From: Porticoccus sp964276025
GTDB lineage: Bacteria > Pseudomonadota > Gammaproteobacteria > Pseudomonadales > Porticoccaceae
DNA: 64,000 bases
Assembly: GCA_964276025.1 (NCBI GenBank)
Contig: CAXYDD010000002.1
Span: 186,001-250,000, forward strand
Direction of reading: 5' to 3'
The translations under genes and the position numbers were made by a program. Below, in pieces: positions 1 to 9,853 of this stretch. A model generated the notes under the pieces. It did no database searches. It saw only the letters and a list, made by a program, of their open reading frames with translations, and had not been told where the DNA came from. How positions within the stretch are numbered: position 1 is the first letter of the stretch; each line of letters opens with the position of its first letter.

Positions 1-147
1 TTTTAATAGGTCTGATCCAGAAATTTTATAGCCCTGATTGAGCAGTACTTCTGCTATTCCGCTCATACCATTACCACCGATTCCGATAAAATGAATATGG
101 TTCATTTGTCGCATTTCAGGCATAAAAATTTTCTTTTTTGTTATCAT
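1..147 (-). CDS. murC: UDP-N-acetylmuramate--L-alanine ligase MurC (N-terminal 49 codons only)
   Basis: MurC adds L-alanine to UDP-MurNAc, the first amino acid of the peptidoglycan stem peptide, in the cytoplasm. Only the N-terminus lies in the window; the gene runs off the left edge. The visible part reads ...RQMNHIHFIGIGGNGMSG..., the glycine-rich nucleotide-fold start typical of MurC, followed by the GSDL segment. The start ATG at 147 overlaps the TGA stop of murG (ATGA). An alternative in-frame ATG lies at 123. Position directly after murG is the usual division-cluster order. Identification is confident although only 49 codons are visible. Confidence 0.9.
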   Translation of the reverse strand, partial: MITKKKIFMPEMRQMNHIHFIGIGGNGMSGIAEVLLNQGYKISGSDLLK

Positions 148-1220
148 GATGGCTCCATGCAAATATCTGCTACTAATTCTGCGACCCCAAGCCTTGCGGA
201 TTTTTTTGCATTCATAGCCATAGAATTTAATTTTTCTGGGTTTCCTAACCATTCATTTAAAATTGATGCTAGCAATTTATTTGTTAAATCTTTTTCTCTA
301 ACCATATATGCAGCGCCATGACTTACGAGCCATTTACCATTGTGAAATTGATGATCATCCGCCGCATATGGATAAGGTATAAGTAGGGCGCCTACACCTG
401 CAGCAGCAAGCTCTGAGACTGTTAAGGCGCCAGCTCTACAGACAACTAAGTCAGCCCATTCATATGCCTCTGCCATATTGGATATAAAAGATTCAACTCT
501 CGCATTTAAATCTAGATCTTTGTATATCTGCTGTGTTTCTTTGAGATTTACTTTACCTGACTGATGTCGTATTTCAGGTCTATATTTTTTTTCTATGGAA
601 GAAAGAGCCAAAGGTATTTTTTGATTAATTGATGTTGCTCCTAAACTACCGCCTAAAATTAGTATCCTTGGAGGACGACTTCTATTAACTGTACTTAATA
701 ATTTCGGTGATAAAGAGGAGATTTCTTTACGTACTGGGTTGCCAATCCATTCACCACGTGGGAGAGTATCAGGAAAGGCAGTTAGTACCCGAGTGGCCAC
801 TTTAGCTAATATCTTATTAGTAGTTCCCGGAATTGAATTTTGTTCATGAATGATTAATGGGAGCCTCATAAGTTTTGCAGCAACTCCACCAGGGCCTGAT
901 GCAAAACCGCCCAACCCTAAAATAATATCTGGTGATTCTCGACGAATCACAGTTATGGCCTGAAAAATAGCCTTAATCAAGGTATAAGGTGCTTTAAACC
1001 ATTTCAAAACTCTAGTGCCTCTTAATCCCTCGATATCAATATAATTGATATCAAATCCAACGGCTGGAACTAACTCTGACTCGATACCTTGTTGGGTTCC
1101 TAGCCATACAACAGAAATATCTCTATTTCTTAGGACCTCTGCTATTGAAATAGCAGGTATGACGTGTCCACCTGTGCCTCCAGCCATAATCAACACCTTT
1201 TTAATTCTCTGCTCTATCAC
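144..1220 (-). CDS. murG: UDP-GlcNAc:lipid I N-acetylglucosaminyltransferase MurG
   Basis: MurG transfers GlcNAc to lipid I, giving lipid II, on the inner face of the cytoplasmic membrane. The 358-residue protein has the glycine-rich loop GGTGGH at residues 14-19, a second loop GGSLGA near residue 190, and a C-terminal donor-site segment with the SELAAAG and DDHQFHN motifs near residues 270-295. The start is GTG at 1220 and it overlaps the end of ftsW by 20 bases. The later ATG at 1187 would remove a short leader that the E. coli protein also has, so GTG is preferred. It is translationally coupled to ftsW upstream and murC downstream. Confidence 0.97.
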   Translation of the reverse strand: MIEQRIKKVLIMAGGTGGHVIPAISIAEVLRNRDISVVWLGTQQGIESELVPAVGFDINYIDIEGLRGTRVLKWFKAPYTLIKAIFQAITVIRRESPDIILGLGGFASGPGGVAAKLMRLPLIIHEQNSIPGTTNKILAKVATRVLTAFPDTLPRGEWIGNPVRKEISSLSPKLLSTVNRSRPPRILILGGSLGATSINQKIPLALSSIEKKYRPEIRHQSGKVNLKETQQIYKDLDLNARVESFISNMAEAYEWADLVVCRAGALTVSELAAAGVGALLIPYPYAADDHQFHNGKWLVSHGAAYMVREKDLTNKLLASILNEWLGNPEKLNSMAMNAKKSARLGVAELVADICMEPS

Positions 1221-2379
1221 GTCTTACTCTCTTCATAGTTGTTCCAACAGTATTAACTTCTGAGCTAATTCTTAATACTAATGAAATCATTGCAATACAA
1301 ACCAAGAGGCTACTACCCCCATAACTTATAAAAGGTAATGTGATGCCTTTTGTGGGTAGAAGGCCAGATGTAACCGCTATATTTATGAAAGACTGTAGTG
1401 CTAGTATTATCGCAATACCGATGCAACTGTAAGTACAAAACCAGGCGCTACTTTTCATTGCCTGCCGAGCTATATGAAGTATTCGGTGTATCAGGATTAC
1501 GTATAAAAGTATGATAATCGTTACACCAACCAACCCAAATTCTTCAGCATAAATGGAAAAAATGAAGTCAGTGTGTGCTTCAGGCAAATAATGTAATTTT
1601 TGAACACTGTTTCCCAAGCCAACACCAAACCATTCTCCCTCTCCGAAAGCCATCAAAGAGTTTGTTATTTGGTAACCAGTATCTCTAGGATCGAGCCAAG
1701 GATCCAGGAAGGATAATAATCTCTCGATTCGATATGGCTCCATTACAGCGATGCAAGCAAGGCCAACAACAGAACAAATAGATATTATGCCAAACTGCCA
1801 AAGAGGAACACCTACAATAAACAACATGCAAAATACTGTAGTACTTATAACGACCATAGATCCATAGTCTGGCTGTTTAAACAAAAGCAATACAACTAAA
1901 CTAATGATGAAAATAGGCGGCAATACACTCCTCCAAGACACTTTTAGCTTTTGTTGGTGTTTTTCTAAGTATCCTGCTAAAAAAATAATAACAGCAAACT
2001 TTGCAAACTCAGCAGCTTGAAGATTTATAAATCCAAGTGAGATCCAGCGTCTGCTTCCATTGATCTTTGGTGAAAATAAAACTGTGATTAATAGAAGTAT
2101 CGATACTACAAATATGGGTATACCCAGCTTGTACCAGATATGAGAGGGTGTTATTAAGAATATAGTTGCAACTACTATACCAAGTAATAGAAATATCAAG
2201 TGACGCTTCAAATAAAAAAAGCTGTCGTTATATTTAAAGTCAGCATGACTAATTGAAGCAGAATAAATCATTACAAGACCAATACTTAATATTGCTAGTG
2301 CTGCAAATAGTAGTTGATGATCTATGCTCTGAATTGAACCAAAGAAAGGTACTCTTGACTGCCCGAGTTTCAGATTCAT
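1201..2379 (-). CDS. ftsW: septal lipid II polymerase FtsW (SEDS family)
   Basis: FtsW is the SEDS-family membrane protein that polymerises septal peptidoglycan together with the transpeptidase FtsI. The 392-residue product is almost entirely hydrophobic helices (about ten), with a short cytoplasmic N-terminus. It carries the family segment around AGYLEKHQ, the LPEAHTDFIF motif in the large periplasmic loop, and the C-terminal PFISYGGSSL motif. The ATG at 2379 overlaps the murD stop (ATGA), and the 3' end overlaps murG. Length is normal for the family. RodA is the alternative, but the position between murD and murG indicates FtsW. Confidence 0.96.
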   Translation of the reverse strand: MNLKLGQSRVPFFGSIQSIDHQLLFAALAILSIGLVMIYSASISHADFKYNDSFFYLKRHLIFLLLGIVVATIFLITPSHIWYKLGIPIFVVSILLLITVLFSPKINGSRRWISLGFINLQAAEFAKFAVIIFLAGYLEKHQQKLKVSWRSVLPPIFIISLVVLLLFKQPDYGSMVVISTTVFCMLFIVGVPLWQFGIISICSVVGLACIAVMEPYRIERLLSFLDPWLDPRDTGYQITNSLMAFGEGEWFGVGLGNSVQKLHYLPEAHTDFIFSIYAEEFGLVGVTIIILLYVILIHRILHIARQAMKSSAWFCTYSCIGIAIILALQSFINIAVTSGLLPTKGITLPFISYGGSSLLVCIAMISLVLRISSEVNTVGTTMKRVRRDRAEN

Positions 2380-3734
2380 TTCAAATCCTCTACTGTAGAA
2401 ATAAATTTTTCGCCTCTTTCTTCAAAACTAGCAAACATATCTAAACTTCCGCATCCTGGGGAAAATAAAACTATATCTCCTGATTTAGATAGCTTGTGGG
2501 ATAACAAAACAGCATCTTCAACATTAATTGCAAAAAGAGTGTCAATTTTTCCAGATATAGCAGTATGTATTTCCGACGCTGCTTCGCCTATTAATAAAAT
2601 ATTTTTCACGAAACCAGTTAATGAGGAGGAGAGTATTGAAAAATTTTGTCCCTTAGGCTGGCCCCCAAGAACTAAAATTATATTTCCCTTAGCCGGTAAA
2701 GAACTTAAAGCGGCCAAAGTAGCACCCAGATTTGTAGATTTAGAATCGTTGATATAGGTTACATTATTTAAATTTCTTACTGTTTGATATCGATGAGGAA
2801 GCCCCTTAAATTCTCTTAAAACCTGTAGCATTGGATCTAAAGATATATTAACAGCCTTACCCAGCGCTAAGGCAGCAAGAGCATTACTTATATTATGAGA
2901 GCCCGATAACCCCAATTCACCCTGAGAAATCAATTTTTCGAATTCATAAGCAAGCCAAGATTCGCCATCCGAGTCGACAATTACACCAAAGCAATTTAAA
3001 TCTGGGCGACTTAGCCCATAACTCCATGATTTTACTTTTTCTCCAATTAAGGGGGTACTTAACTTATCATCTCGATTGATTATCACTTGTCTAGCACCAT
3101 TAAAAATACGATGCTTGGACTGATGATAATCAAGTAAGGATTCATAACGATCCAGATGATCTGGGCTTATATTGAGAACTGTTGCAACTTCGGCACATAG
3201 GTTACCAATTGATTCGAGTTGAAAGCTTGATAGCTCAAGAATATAAAATGTGACTTTCTCATCCAGCAAATCTAATGCGGGTGTCCCTAAGTTTCCGCCT
3301 ATACCTACTGTATGCCCAGCAGCAAGGAACATCTCACCCAATAAAGAAGTGACCGTACTTTTACCATTAGATCCAGTGATAGCGATAATAGGTGCGTTGG
3401 CTGATCGTGAAAATAGCTCAATATCATTTATGACGGGTATATTTGATTCAATTGCAATCTGAACGGCTGGTATTTGTCTTGATAAACCTGGGCTAAGGAT
3501 TACTTCGTCAGCATTATCAAAACTATTAGTTGGCAATTCTCCTAATAATAAAGTTGTATCTGGAAATTCAGCAGTAAATTTCTTCAATAAAGGTGGCTCT
3601 TTTCGAGTATCCATCATAATAAAATGTTGACCTAATTGGGTTAAATGTCGAGCCACAGAAAACCCTGTAGCCCCAATACCAACTACCATTTTAGTCTTAT
3701 TACTAGCTATCAGCTGACTCATGGGTGCACTCAT
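2376..3734 (-). CDS. murD: UDP-N-acetylmuramoyl-L-alanine--D-glutamate ligase MurD
   Basis: MurD adds D-glutamate to UDP-MurNAc-L-Ala using ATP. The 452-residue protein has an N-terminal nucleotide-fold motif (VVGIGATGFSVARHL, residues about 17-31), the Mur ligase P-loop GSNGKST near residue 120, the NISPDHLDRY segment in the central domain and YINDSKSTN in the C-terminal half. Three Mur ligase domains are complete. The ATG at 3734 lies 5 bases after the mraY stop, and the end overlaps ftsW by 4 bases, so it belongs to one transcription unit with them. Confidence 0.97.
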   Translation of the reverse strand: MSAPMSQLIASNKTKMVVGIGATGFSVARHLTQLGQHFIMMDTRKEPPLLKKFTAEFPDTTLLLGELPTNSFDNADEVILSPGLSRQIPAVQIAIESNIPVINDIELFSRSANAPIIAITGSNGKSTVTSLLGEMFLAAGHTVGIGGNLGTPALDLLDEKVTFYILELSSFQLESIGNLCAEVATVLNISPDHLDRYESLLDYHQSKHRIFNGARQVIINRDDKLSTPLIGEKVKSWSYGLSRPDLNCFGVIVDSDGESWLAYEFEKLISQGELGLSGSHNISNALAALALGKAVNISLDPMLQVLREFKGLPHRYQTVRNLNNVTYINDSKSTNLGATLAALSSLPAKGNIILVLGGQPKGQNFSILSSSLTGFVKNILLIGEAASEIHTAISGKIDTLFAINVEDAVLLSHKLSKSGDIVLFSPGCGSLDMFASFEERGEKFISTVEDLK

Positions 3735-3739
3735 CCCTT

Positions 3740-4822
3740 TTACCTTAATTTCAATGACACTAGACCAATCAAAACAAGCATTACAGTAATGATCCAGGCT
3801 CTTACAACTATACGAGTTTCTGGCATACCTTTTAGCTCGAAATGATGGTGGATTGGAGTCATTAAAAAAATACGCTTATTGGTCAATTTAAAATATGTCA
3901 CTTGCAACATTACAGAAAGTGCTTCTATCACAAAAACCCCGCTCATAATGAAGAAAACTATTTCATGTCTAATTATTACAGCTGTAACGCCTAAAGATGC
4001 TCCCAATGACAATGAACCAACATCACCCATAAAAATTTGAGCAGGATATACGTTGAACCATAAAAATGCTAAACCTGCGCCTGCTAAAGCTGCACAAAAT
4101 ATTCCCACTTCACCAGCTCCAGACACATAGGGGATATGTAAATAATTTGCAAACTCTGTATGTCCTGATAAGTAACCCACTAAACCTAATGCGCTTCCAA
4201 TCATAACTATTGGCATAATGGCTAGCCCATCTAGGCCATCCGTAAGATTAATTGCATTACTGCTTCCTACAATTACAAAGTATGCAAGCACGATATAAAA
4301 TATCCCCAAAGGAATTACTATATCTTTGAATAATGGAACTATTAGTTCATTTTCGACACCACTACTTCCCATTTTATAAAGAGCAATAGAAGTCGCTAAA
4401 CCTAGTATTGACTGCCAAAAATACTTCCATCTTGCTACGATTCCTACAGAATTGCCTTTAACAACTTTTTTATAGTCATCAATCCAGCCAATGATTCCAA
4501 ATGAAAGTGTTACAAATAAAATTATCCAAATGTATTGATTATTCAGGTCTCCCCAAAGAAGTGTGCTTATAAATATAGAAAAAAGTATCAAAAGGCCTCC
4601 CATAGTTGGAGTTCCTTCTTTAACTAAGTGAGTGGAAGGTCCATCATTTCTGACTGACTGACCTATTTGTAAATTTCTAAGATAAGAGATCATCCATGGC
4701 CATAAAAGAAAAGAGATTAGCAAAGATGTTAGCGCCGCCATAACTGTTCGAACTGTTATATATTTGACCACAGCGAAAGCTGCGAAATATTGAGACAAAA
4801 ACTCTGCTAGCCAAATAAGCAT
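3740..4822 (-). CDS. mraY: phospho-MurNAc-pentapeptide translocase MraY
   Basis: MraY transfers phospho-MurNAc-pentapeptide from UDP to undecaprenyl phosphate to make lipid I at the inner membrane. The 360-residue polytopic protein (about ten helices) contains the catalytic acidic motifs (IDDYKK near residue 115, NLTDGLDGLA near 190, FMGDVGSL near 265) and the signature HHHFELKG near residue 325. Start ATG at 4822 lies one base after the murF stop. Length equals the E. coli enzyme. It sits in the classical murF-mraY-murD order. Confidence 0.98.
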   Translation of the reverse strand: MLIWLAEFLSQYFAAFAVVKYITVRTVMAALTSLLISFLLWPWMISYLRNLQIGQSVRNDGPSTHLVKEGTPTMGGLLILFSIFISTLLWGDLNNQYIWIILFVTLSFGIIGWIDDYKKVVKGNSVGIVARWKYFWQSILGLATSIALYKMGSSGVENELIVPLFKDIVIPLGIFYIVLAYFVIVGSSNAINLTDGLDGLAIMPIVMIGSALGLVGYLSGHTEFANYLHIPYVSGAGEVGIFCAALAGAGLAFLWFNVYPAQIFMGDVGSLSLGASLGVTAVIIRHEIVFFIMSGVFVIEALSVMLQVTYFKLTNKRIFLMTPIHHHFELKGMPETRIVVRAWIITVMLVLIGLVSLKLR

Positions 4823-4823
4823 C

Positions 4824-6203
4824 CTATATCACCCCCTGATTTTTTATAGAATTAGATATATCTTCCATAGCCATAAATCTTGAGCCTTTGACGAGAATTA
4901 CTTTCTTAAGATTGGGTAAATCATCATTTAAAATTTTACTATCGACTAAGAAGTTAAGGAGTTCTTTTTTTTCATTAAAATGTTGGGATTTCGCACCGAA
5001 TTCTTTAGTTGCATAAAAAGAAAGAGGGCCTACAGCTAAAAAAATATCCACCCCAGCATCTAAGGCATATTTACCTATATCGGCATGTAATGGAATCTCA
5101 TCCCGACCAAGCTCTGCCATATCACCTAGTATTAGTATGCGAAGGCCATTTATTTCTATAAGGGTATCTATAGCTGCTTTAACTGAACCCGGACTTGCAT
5201 TATAACTATCATCGATAAGGGAAAGACCAGGGGATAATTTTGAAAATTCCATTCGTCTATCAACTTGTTTTAAGTTATTTAATCCATCACGGATAATATG
5301 CAATTTTGCACCTGCTGCATGAGCGCAAGCTGCTGAAGCAACGGCATTAGCAATATTATGCTTGCCTCTTAAAGGCATATTTATTTGAGTATTTCCTTGG
5401 GGGGTAGTCAAAGTAAAGTTGTAATAGCCATCTTCTCTTAAAATAATATTCTGAGCACTAAAATCTGCTTGGATATTATTAATTGAAAATGTAATTACTT
5501 TTGCATTTGTTGATTTAATCCAAACTTGAGCATGAGACTCATCAATATTAATTACTGCGGTACCGTTATTTCTAAGATCTCTATAAATTTCACCTTTAGC
5601 TTTAGCAATATTTTGAATATCACCAAAACCTTCAAGGTGTGCGGGTAAAATATTGTTTATAATTGCAATATCCGGTTTAGCTATTTCACAAAGATAAGCA
5701 ATGTCTCCTTCACTTCTAGCTCCCATTTCGATAACTGCATAATTATGTGCAGCTGATATATTTATTAAAGTAGATGGAACTCCAATTTCATTATTGGAGT
5801 TATCTTTTGTAAATAAGACTGATCCGGTTTTTTTAAGTATTGAGCTAATCATCTCCTTAATTGTGGTTTTTCCACAACTTCCAGTAACAGCAATTAAATA
5901 TCCATTAAATTTATCACGATTAGCTTTTGCAATTTGTCCTAGCGCCCTAATTGTATCAGGGACAACCCATTGGCTTATCTCTATATCTGGAATTGGTTTT
6001 TCGACAACAAGGCCGCATACTTTTTTAGAGACCAATGAGATAAATTCATGTCCATCAAATTTTTCTCCTTTAATGGCCACAAATATTTGCCCATTCTCTA
6101 AAACTCGGCTATCTGTAGACACAGAACTGAAAGAACAATCTAGATGGGCTATCGTTCCTCCATAAGTATGTGCTATTTGAGAGAGAGTAAATTCACCTAT
6201 CAT
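4824..6203 (-). CDS. murF: UDP-MurNAc-tripeptide--D-Ala-D-Ala ligase MurF
   Basis: MurF attaches the D-Ala-D-Ala dipeptide, completing the UDP-MurNAc-pentapeptide. The 459-residue protein has an N-terminal MurE/F-type substrate domain, the ATP-binding loop GSCGKTT near residues 108-114, the EMGAR motif that is characteristic of MurF near residue 159, the HLEGFG segment, and a C-terminal ligase domain with DDSYNASP. Start ATG at 6203 overlaps the end of murE by 4 bases. The P-loop Ser-Cys-Gly form is a small variation on the usual Ser-Ser/Asn-Gly. Confidence 0.97.
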   Translation of the reverse strand: MIGEFTLSQIAHTYGGTIAHLDCSFSSVSTDSRVLENGQIFVAIKGEKFDGHEFISLVSKKVCGLVVEKPIPDIEISQWVVPDTIRALGQIAKANRDKFNGYLIAVTGSCGKTTIKEMISSILKKTGSVLFTKDNSNNEIGVPSTLINISAAHNYAVIEMGARSEGDIAYLCEIAKPDIAIINNILPAHLEGFGDIQNIAKAKGEIYRDLRNNGTAVINIDESHAQVWIKSTNAKVITFSINNIQADFSAQNIILREDGYYNFTLTTPQGNTQINMPLRGKHNIANAVASAACAHAAGAKLHIIRDGLNNLKQVDRRMEFSKLSPGLSLIDDSYNASPGSVKAAIDTLIEINGLRILILGDMAELGRDEIPLHADIGKYALDAGVDIFLAVGPLSFYATKEFGAKSQHFNEKKELLNFLVDSKILNDDLPNLKKVILVKGSRFMAMEDISNSIKNQGVI

Positions 6204-7744
6204 AGGATTTTCTCTCTACTATTCAGAGCTATTCTAGCCTCAACTCTATCACTAAAAGAGAAACTTTCAGATCCCAGCAACTGATATGATTCATGACCTT
6301 TACCTGCTATCAAAACTATATCTTCTTGCACCGCAGATTTAATAGAAAAATTAATTGCTTCTTTTCTATCAAGAATAATTTTAGTTTTTACATGTAGTGC
6401 TTTTTTGTTCGATGCGATGCCTGAAAAAATTTGTTTCGCTATTTTTTCTGGGCTTTCTTCTCTAGCGTTATCATTTGTAATAATTATATTGTCTGCTAAT
6501 TCTGCTGCAATTTTGCCCATTATAGGGCGCTTTTCTTGATCTCTATTACCTCCACATCCAAATATACACCATAATTTTCCACTACATAAATCTCGCAATG
6601 TTCCTAATACATTTTTGAGTGCATCTGGGCTGTGAGCAAAATCTACTATTACTACTGGACCTGTTATTAATGAATCACCACTCTCTTCGGTATCATTGAT
6701 TATCTCCATTCGACCTGGGATATTTTTCAGTATCGGCAATGCTTTTATCACATGATAAAAGTCTAGCCCTTGACAGCAAGCAGCGCCAATTACAGCTAAT
6801 AAATTTTGTAGATTAAATTTTCCCAATAATTTACTTTTTAATTCGCCTTGACCCCAAGGAGAATTAATCCTAGCTGTAATACCTGAAACCGATAAATTGA
6901 TTTCATCAGCGAAAATACTGGCTTCTGAATTTACTAAAGAGAATGAAAGTTTATTTACATACAACGGCAAGTCTTCGGCTATTTTTGATCCAGCAGCATC
7001 ATCTATATTAATAACAGCATTTTTTAACCCAGGAATACTAAATAACTCTTTTTTTACCTTGAAGTAATTTTCTAAGTTTCCGTGATAGTCTAAGTGATCA
7101 TGACTTAAGTTAGTAAATACAGCTGTCTCGAACAGTAAGCTATTAATTCTGTGCTGACTTATGCCATGAGAAGATACTTCCATGACTACTTGACTTATAT
7201 TGCTCTCTACAAAATCAGCAAGTATAGACTGAATTATAATAGGATTTGGTGTAGTCATACCTTTCATTTTAAGGTCATTTTTTTTAGCAGTTATAGGACT
7301 GTAACCGAGGGTTCCAATAACACCAACAGGGCCATTAATGGAGCTTAGTAAATTTGCTAGTAACTGGGTACAAGTGGTTTTTCCATTAGTCCCAGTGATA
7401 CCAGTGAGCTTTAACTTTTTTGATGGGTTTGAGTAAAATCGGCCAGAAATTTCGCTTATTTTTTGATTTAGGTTAGCTACGGGAACAACCCTATCGTTAT
7501 CGGGCAGAAACTCCTGATCTGGTTGGTATAAGACAACTTCAGCGCCAGACTGAAGTGATGAATGAATATAGTCTCTTCCATCTTTTAAGAATCCAGGAAT
7601 AGCAAAAAAAAGATCTCCAGGTTCAATTAACCGACTATCAAGTGAGAGTCCAGAAATACTTAGATTGGCTAAACTTTCACTTAGATCTAGATCTGGTAAT
7701 AAGGATCCTAAAACACAGTTATACTGAACACTTGATAGAGCCAT
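6200..7744 (-). CDS. murE: UDP-MurNAc-L-Ala-D-Glu--meso-diaminopimelate ligase MurE
   Basis: MurE adds the third residue of the stem peptide. The 514-residue protein has the GTNGKTT P-loop near residue 117, NLSHDHLDYH in the central domain and a C-terminal domain with FGCGGNRDQEKRP. In the amino-acid selectivity loop it reads DNAR (6461-6472) where diaminopimelate-specific enzymes normally show DNPR. The arginine that recognises diaminopimelate is kept, so meso-DAP is the expected substrate. I place the start at the ATG at 7744, overlapping the ftsI stop as TGATG; a TTG just before it is less likely. Confidence 0.95.
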   Translation of the reverse strand: MALSSVQYNCVLGSLLPDLDLSESLANLSISGLSLDSRLIEPGDLFFAIPGFLKDGRDYIHSSLQSGAEVVLYQPDQEFLPDNDRVVPVANLNQKISEISGRFYSNPSKKLKLTGITGTNGKTTCTQLLANLLSSINGPVGVIGTLGYSPITAKKNDLKMKGMTTPNPIIIQSILADFVESNISQVVMEVSSHGISQHRINSLLFETAVFTNLSHDHLDYHGNLENYFKVKKELFSIPGLKNAVINIDDAAGSKIAEDLPLYVNKLSFSLVNSEASIFADEINLSVSGITARINSPWGQGELKSKLLGKFNLQNLLAVIGAACCQGLDFYHVIKALPILKNIPGRMEIINDTEESGDSLITGPVVIVDFAHSPDALKNVLGTLRDLCSGKLWCIFGCGGNRDQEKRPIMGKIAAELADNIIITNDNAREESPEKIAKQIFSGIASNKKALHVKTKIILDRKEAINFSIKSAVQEDIVLIAGKGHESYQLLGSESFSFSDRVEARIALNSREKIL

Positions 7745-9507
7745 CAAATATCTCCCCCGGACTGATTGAGATCTAGCTCATGATTTGTTGCTACTGCTCT
7801 ATCATTATTTTCAATCTTTGGCGCCACTCTCAAAACTCTTAATGCTCTTTCAGTAACGTTTGAATATACCGGACCCGCAACCTTTCCGCCGTAATGTTGA
7901 CCAGCTTTTGGGTCGTTTATAATTACTACTGTTACCAAACGTGGTTTTTCTGCTGGAGCTATGCCAGCAAATAAAGATACATAACGTTTTTCTTCATATC
8001 CTCCTACGGAGTTTTTATGACTAGTTCCTGTTTTCCCAGCCACATCATAGGTGTAAATAGCTGCGTCTACTGCAGTTCCGCCGGAGTGTGTCACACCCAT
8101 CATCATTCTACGAACCTTAGCAACCAATTCAGAGTCAACTACTTGCTCTCCCTTTGGTGTATAGTCTAATTTTTGTAGCGTAAGTGGTTTCTTTAGCCCA
8201 TTCGATGCTATAACTGCATAAGCACCAGCTAACTGAAGAGCAGTGGCATTCATGCTATATCCAATAGCGAGGTTTGCCCTTTCAAGTTTCATCGATTTTT
8301 TATGCCAAGGTAATTTACCTGACACTTCACCCGGAAAACCGACGCCAATAACTTCACCAAATCCCACTCTTGAAAATAAGTCATGCATATCTTCTGGATC
8401 AACATCCATCCCTAATTTTATTGCGCCAACATTACTCGATTTTTTTAACAAATCACCAAGATCAATTTCTCCATAATTATGGTGATCTTTTATGATCTTT
8501 TTACCTATTTTGATATATCCGGGGTTTGTATCAATAATTGACTCAAAGGAAATTTTTTCATTTTCTAAGGCTGCCAAAACGGTGAAAGGCTTAACAGTCG
8601 AGCCTGGCTCATAAATATCTAGCATCGCTCTATTTCTTGAGCCCTTATTCAGCTCGTCTGGCTTATATTGACTTTTATTATTTGGGTTATAAGAGGGTTG
8701 ATTTGCCATAGCTAGAATCTCACCAGTATGAACATCCAATATTATGACCGATCCAGATTTAGCATTATTTTTTATCACAGCCTCTTTTAGCTCTGTGTAA
8801 GCTTTATGCTGCAATCTCATATCAATACTTAATGTTATATTCCTTCCAGGACTTGCATTATGGTCCATTCCTAGATCCTTAATCACACTCCCTCTTCTAT
8901 CTTTCAATACTTTCTTGTTTCCTGGAACACCTGCTAACAGATGGTTAAATGATTTCTCTATGCCTTCTTGGCCTACGTCTTCAAAATTTGTTCTTCCTAC
9001 AATTTGTGACGTAAGCTCGCCTTCTGGATAGAAGCGCTTATAAGACTTCTTCATATAAATCCCTGAAATCTTTAAAGCACGAATTTTTTCAGCTTTAGCG
9101 GGCTCAAGATCTTTTTTAAGCCGGAGGTGAATTCTATGAGAATTATTAGATAATCTTTTCTTAAGGCTCATGCTGCTCATTGATAGGTAGTCTGCAAGAT
9201 ATGAAAAATTAGGATGATCAATATCCACTTGGCGTGGATTAGCAGATATGATCATTACGGGGCTACTGATTGCAAGTGGCTGACCATTCCTATCCGTTAT
9301 GACTCCACGATAAGCAGGAATAGACTCATTGTGAACGAGTTTTTGTTTGACTTTCCCCTGAAGGAATTCATATCCTTTTTCCACGTCATCCAATACTTGT
9401 AACCCAGCTATATGCCAAATTGCTGCAATAGGCAATGCGAGCAGAAAGGTTACCAGCAAAGTATATCGCCAGCGTGAAATGTATAACTTATTTACCTGTG
9501 ATTTCAC
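7744..9507 (-). CDS. ftsI: septal peptidoglycan transpeptidase FtsI (PBP3)
   Basis: FtsI cross-links septal peptidoglycan with FtsW. The 587-residue class B penicillin-binding protein has a short cytoplasmic tail, one membrane anchor (residues about 14-37), an N-terminal pedestal domain (about 60-220) and a transpeptidase domain with the three active-site motifs STVK (303-306, nucleophile Ser303), SSN (357-359) and KTG (492-494). The start is GTG at 9507 with an AGGA about 11 bases upstream. It follows ftsL after 32 bases and is coupled to murE by overlapping stop and start codons. Confidence 0.97.
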   Translation of the reverse strand: MKSQVNKLYISRWRYTLLVTFLLALPIAAIWHIAGLQVLDDVEKGYEFLQGKVKQKLVHNESIPAYRGVITDRNGQPLAISSPVMIISANPRQVDIDHPNFSYLADYLSMSSMSLKKRLSNNSHRIHLRLKKDLEPAKAEKIRALKISGIYMKKSYKRFYPEGELTSQIVGRTNFEDVGQEGIEKSFNHLLAGVPGNKKVLKDRRGSVIKDLGMDHNASPGRNITLSIDMRLQHKAYTELKEAVIKNNAKSGSVIILDVHTGEILAMANQPSYNPNNKSQYKPDELNKGSRNRAMLDIYEPGSTVKPFTVLAALENEKISFESIIDTNPGYIKIGKKIIKDHHNYGEIDLGDLLKKSSNVGAIKLGMDVDPEDMHDLFSRVGFGEVIGVGFPGEVSGKLPWHKKSMKLERANLAIGYSMNATALQLAGAYAVIASNGLKKPLTLQKLDYTPKGEQVVDSELVAKVRRMMMGVTHSGGTAVDAAIYTYDVAGKTGTSHKNSVGGYEEKRYVSLFAGIAPAEKPRLVTVVIINDPKAGQHYGGKVAGPVYSNVTERALRVLRVAPKIENNDRAVATNHELDLNQSGGDI

Positions 9508-9539
9508 TTATTATTGAATCCTGTTAATTGCTAAGTTAT

Positions 9540-9851
9540 CTATGGAAAAATAGCTATAAACTCATCTCTTTTGGGCGACTTCATATTAAGATTATTTATT
9601 GCTAGAGTTTCAATGTTATTCAATGAGGTGTGTGTCCCTTTTTCTATCAAGTATTTACCCCATGTTTCTTGTAAAATATTTGCCTCTCTTTCAAGATTTG
9701 ATATTTCACTAGTTAGAACACGGCATGCGTTACTAACATAAACTACAGAGAGTGCGGATGAGATTGTCCCCGCCCAGGCTATAAATATCCAAAGTCCAAT
9801 TTTTGGGCTAGCCTTTAAATTCGTAGATGTAATGTTTTTCATATTTATCAT
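9540..9851 (-). CDS. ftsL: cell division protein FtsL
   Basis: FtsL is a bitopic septal protein that, with FtsB and FtsQ, activates FtsWI. The 103-residue product has the expected plan: short cytoplasmic N-terminus, one membrane helix at about residues 18-40, then a periplasmic heptad-like helix (EISNLEREANILQETWGKY). It ends with a short tail containing a NMKSP segment. FtsL is poorly conserved, so the call rests on topology, size and the fixed place between rsmH and ftsI. The ATG at 9851 lies 2 bases after the rsmH stop; a second ATG is three codons later. Confidence 0.9.
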   Translation of the reverse strand: MINMKNITSTNLKASPKIGLWIFIAWAGTISSALSVVYVSNACRVLTSEISNLEREANILQETWGKYLIEKGTHTSLNNIETLAINNLNMKSPKRDEFIAIFP

Positions 9852-9853
9852 AT

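Noticed and set aside
5794..6165. A 123-codon plus-strand frame opposite murF
   Set aside because: It is antisense to conserved Mur ligase codons and shows no protein family features; the same holds for other antisense frames such as 10353-10661 and 14646-14981.
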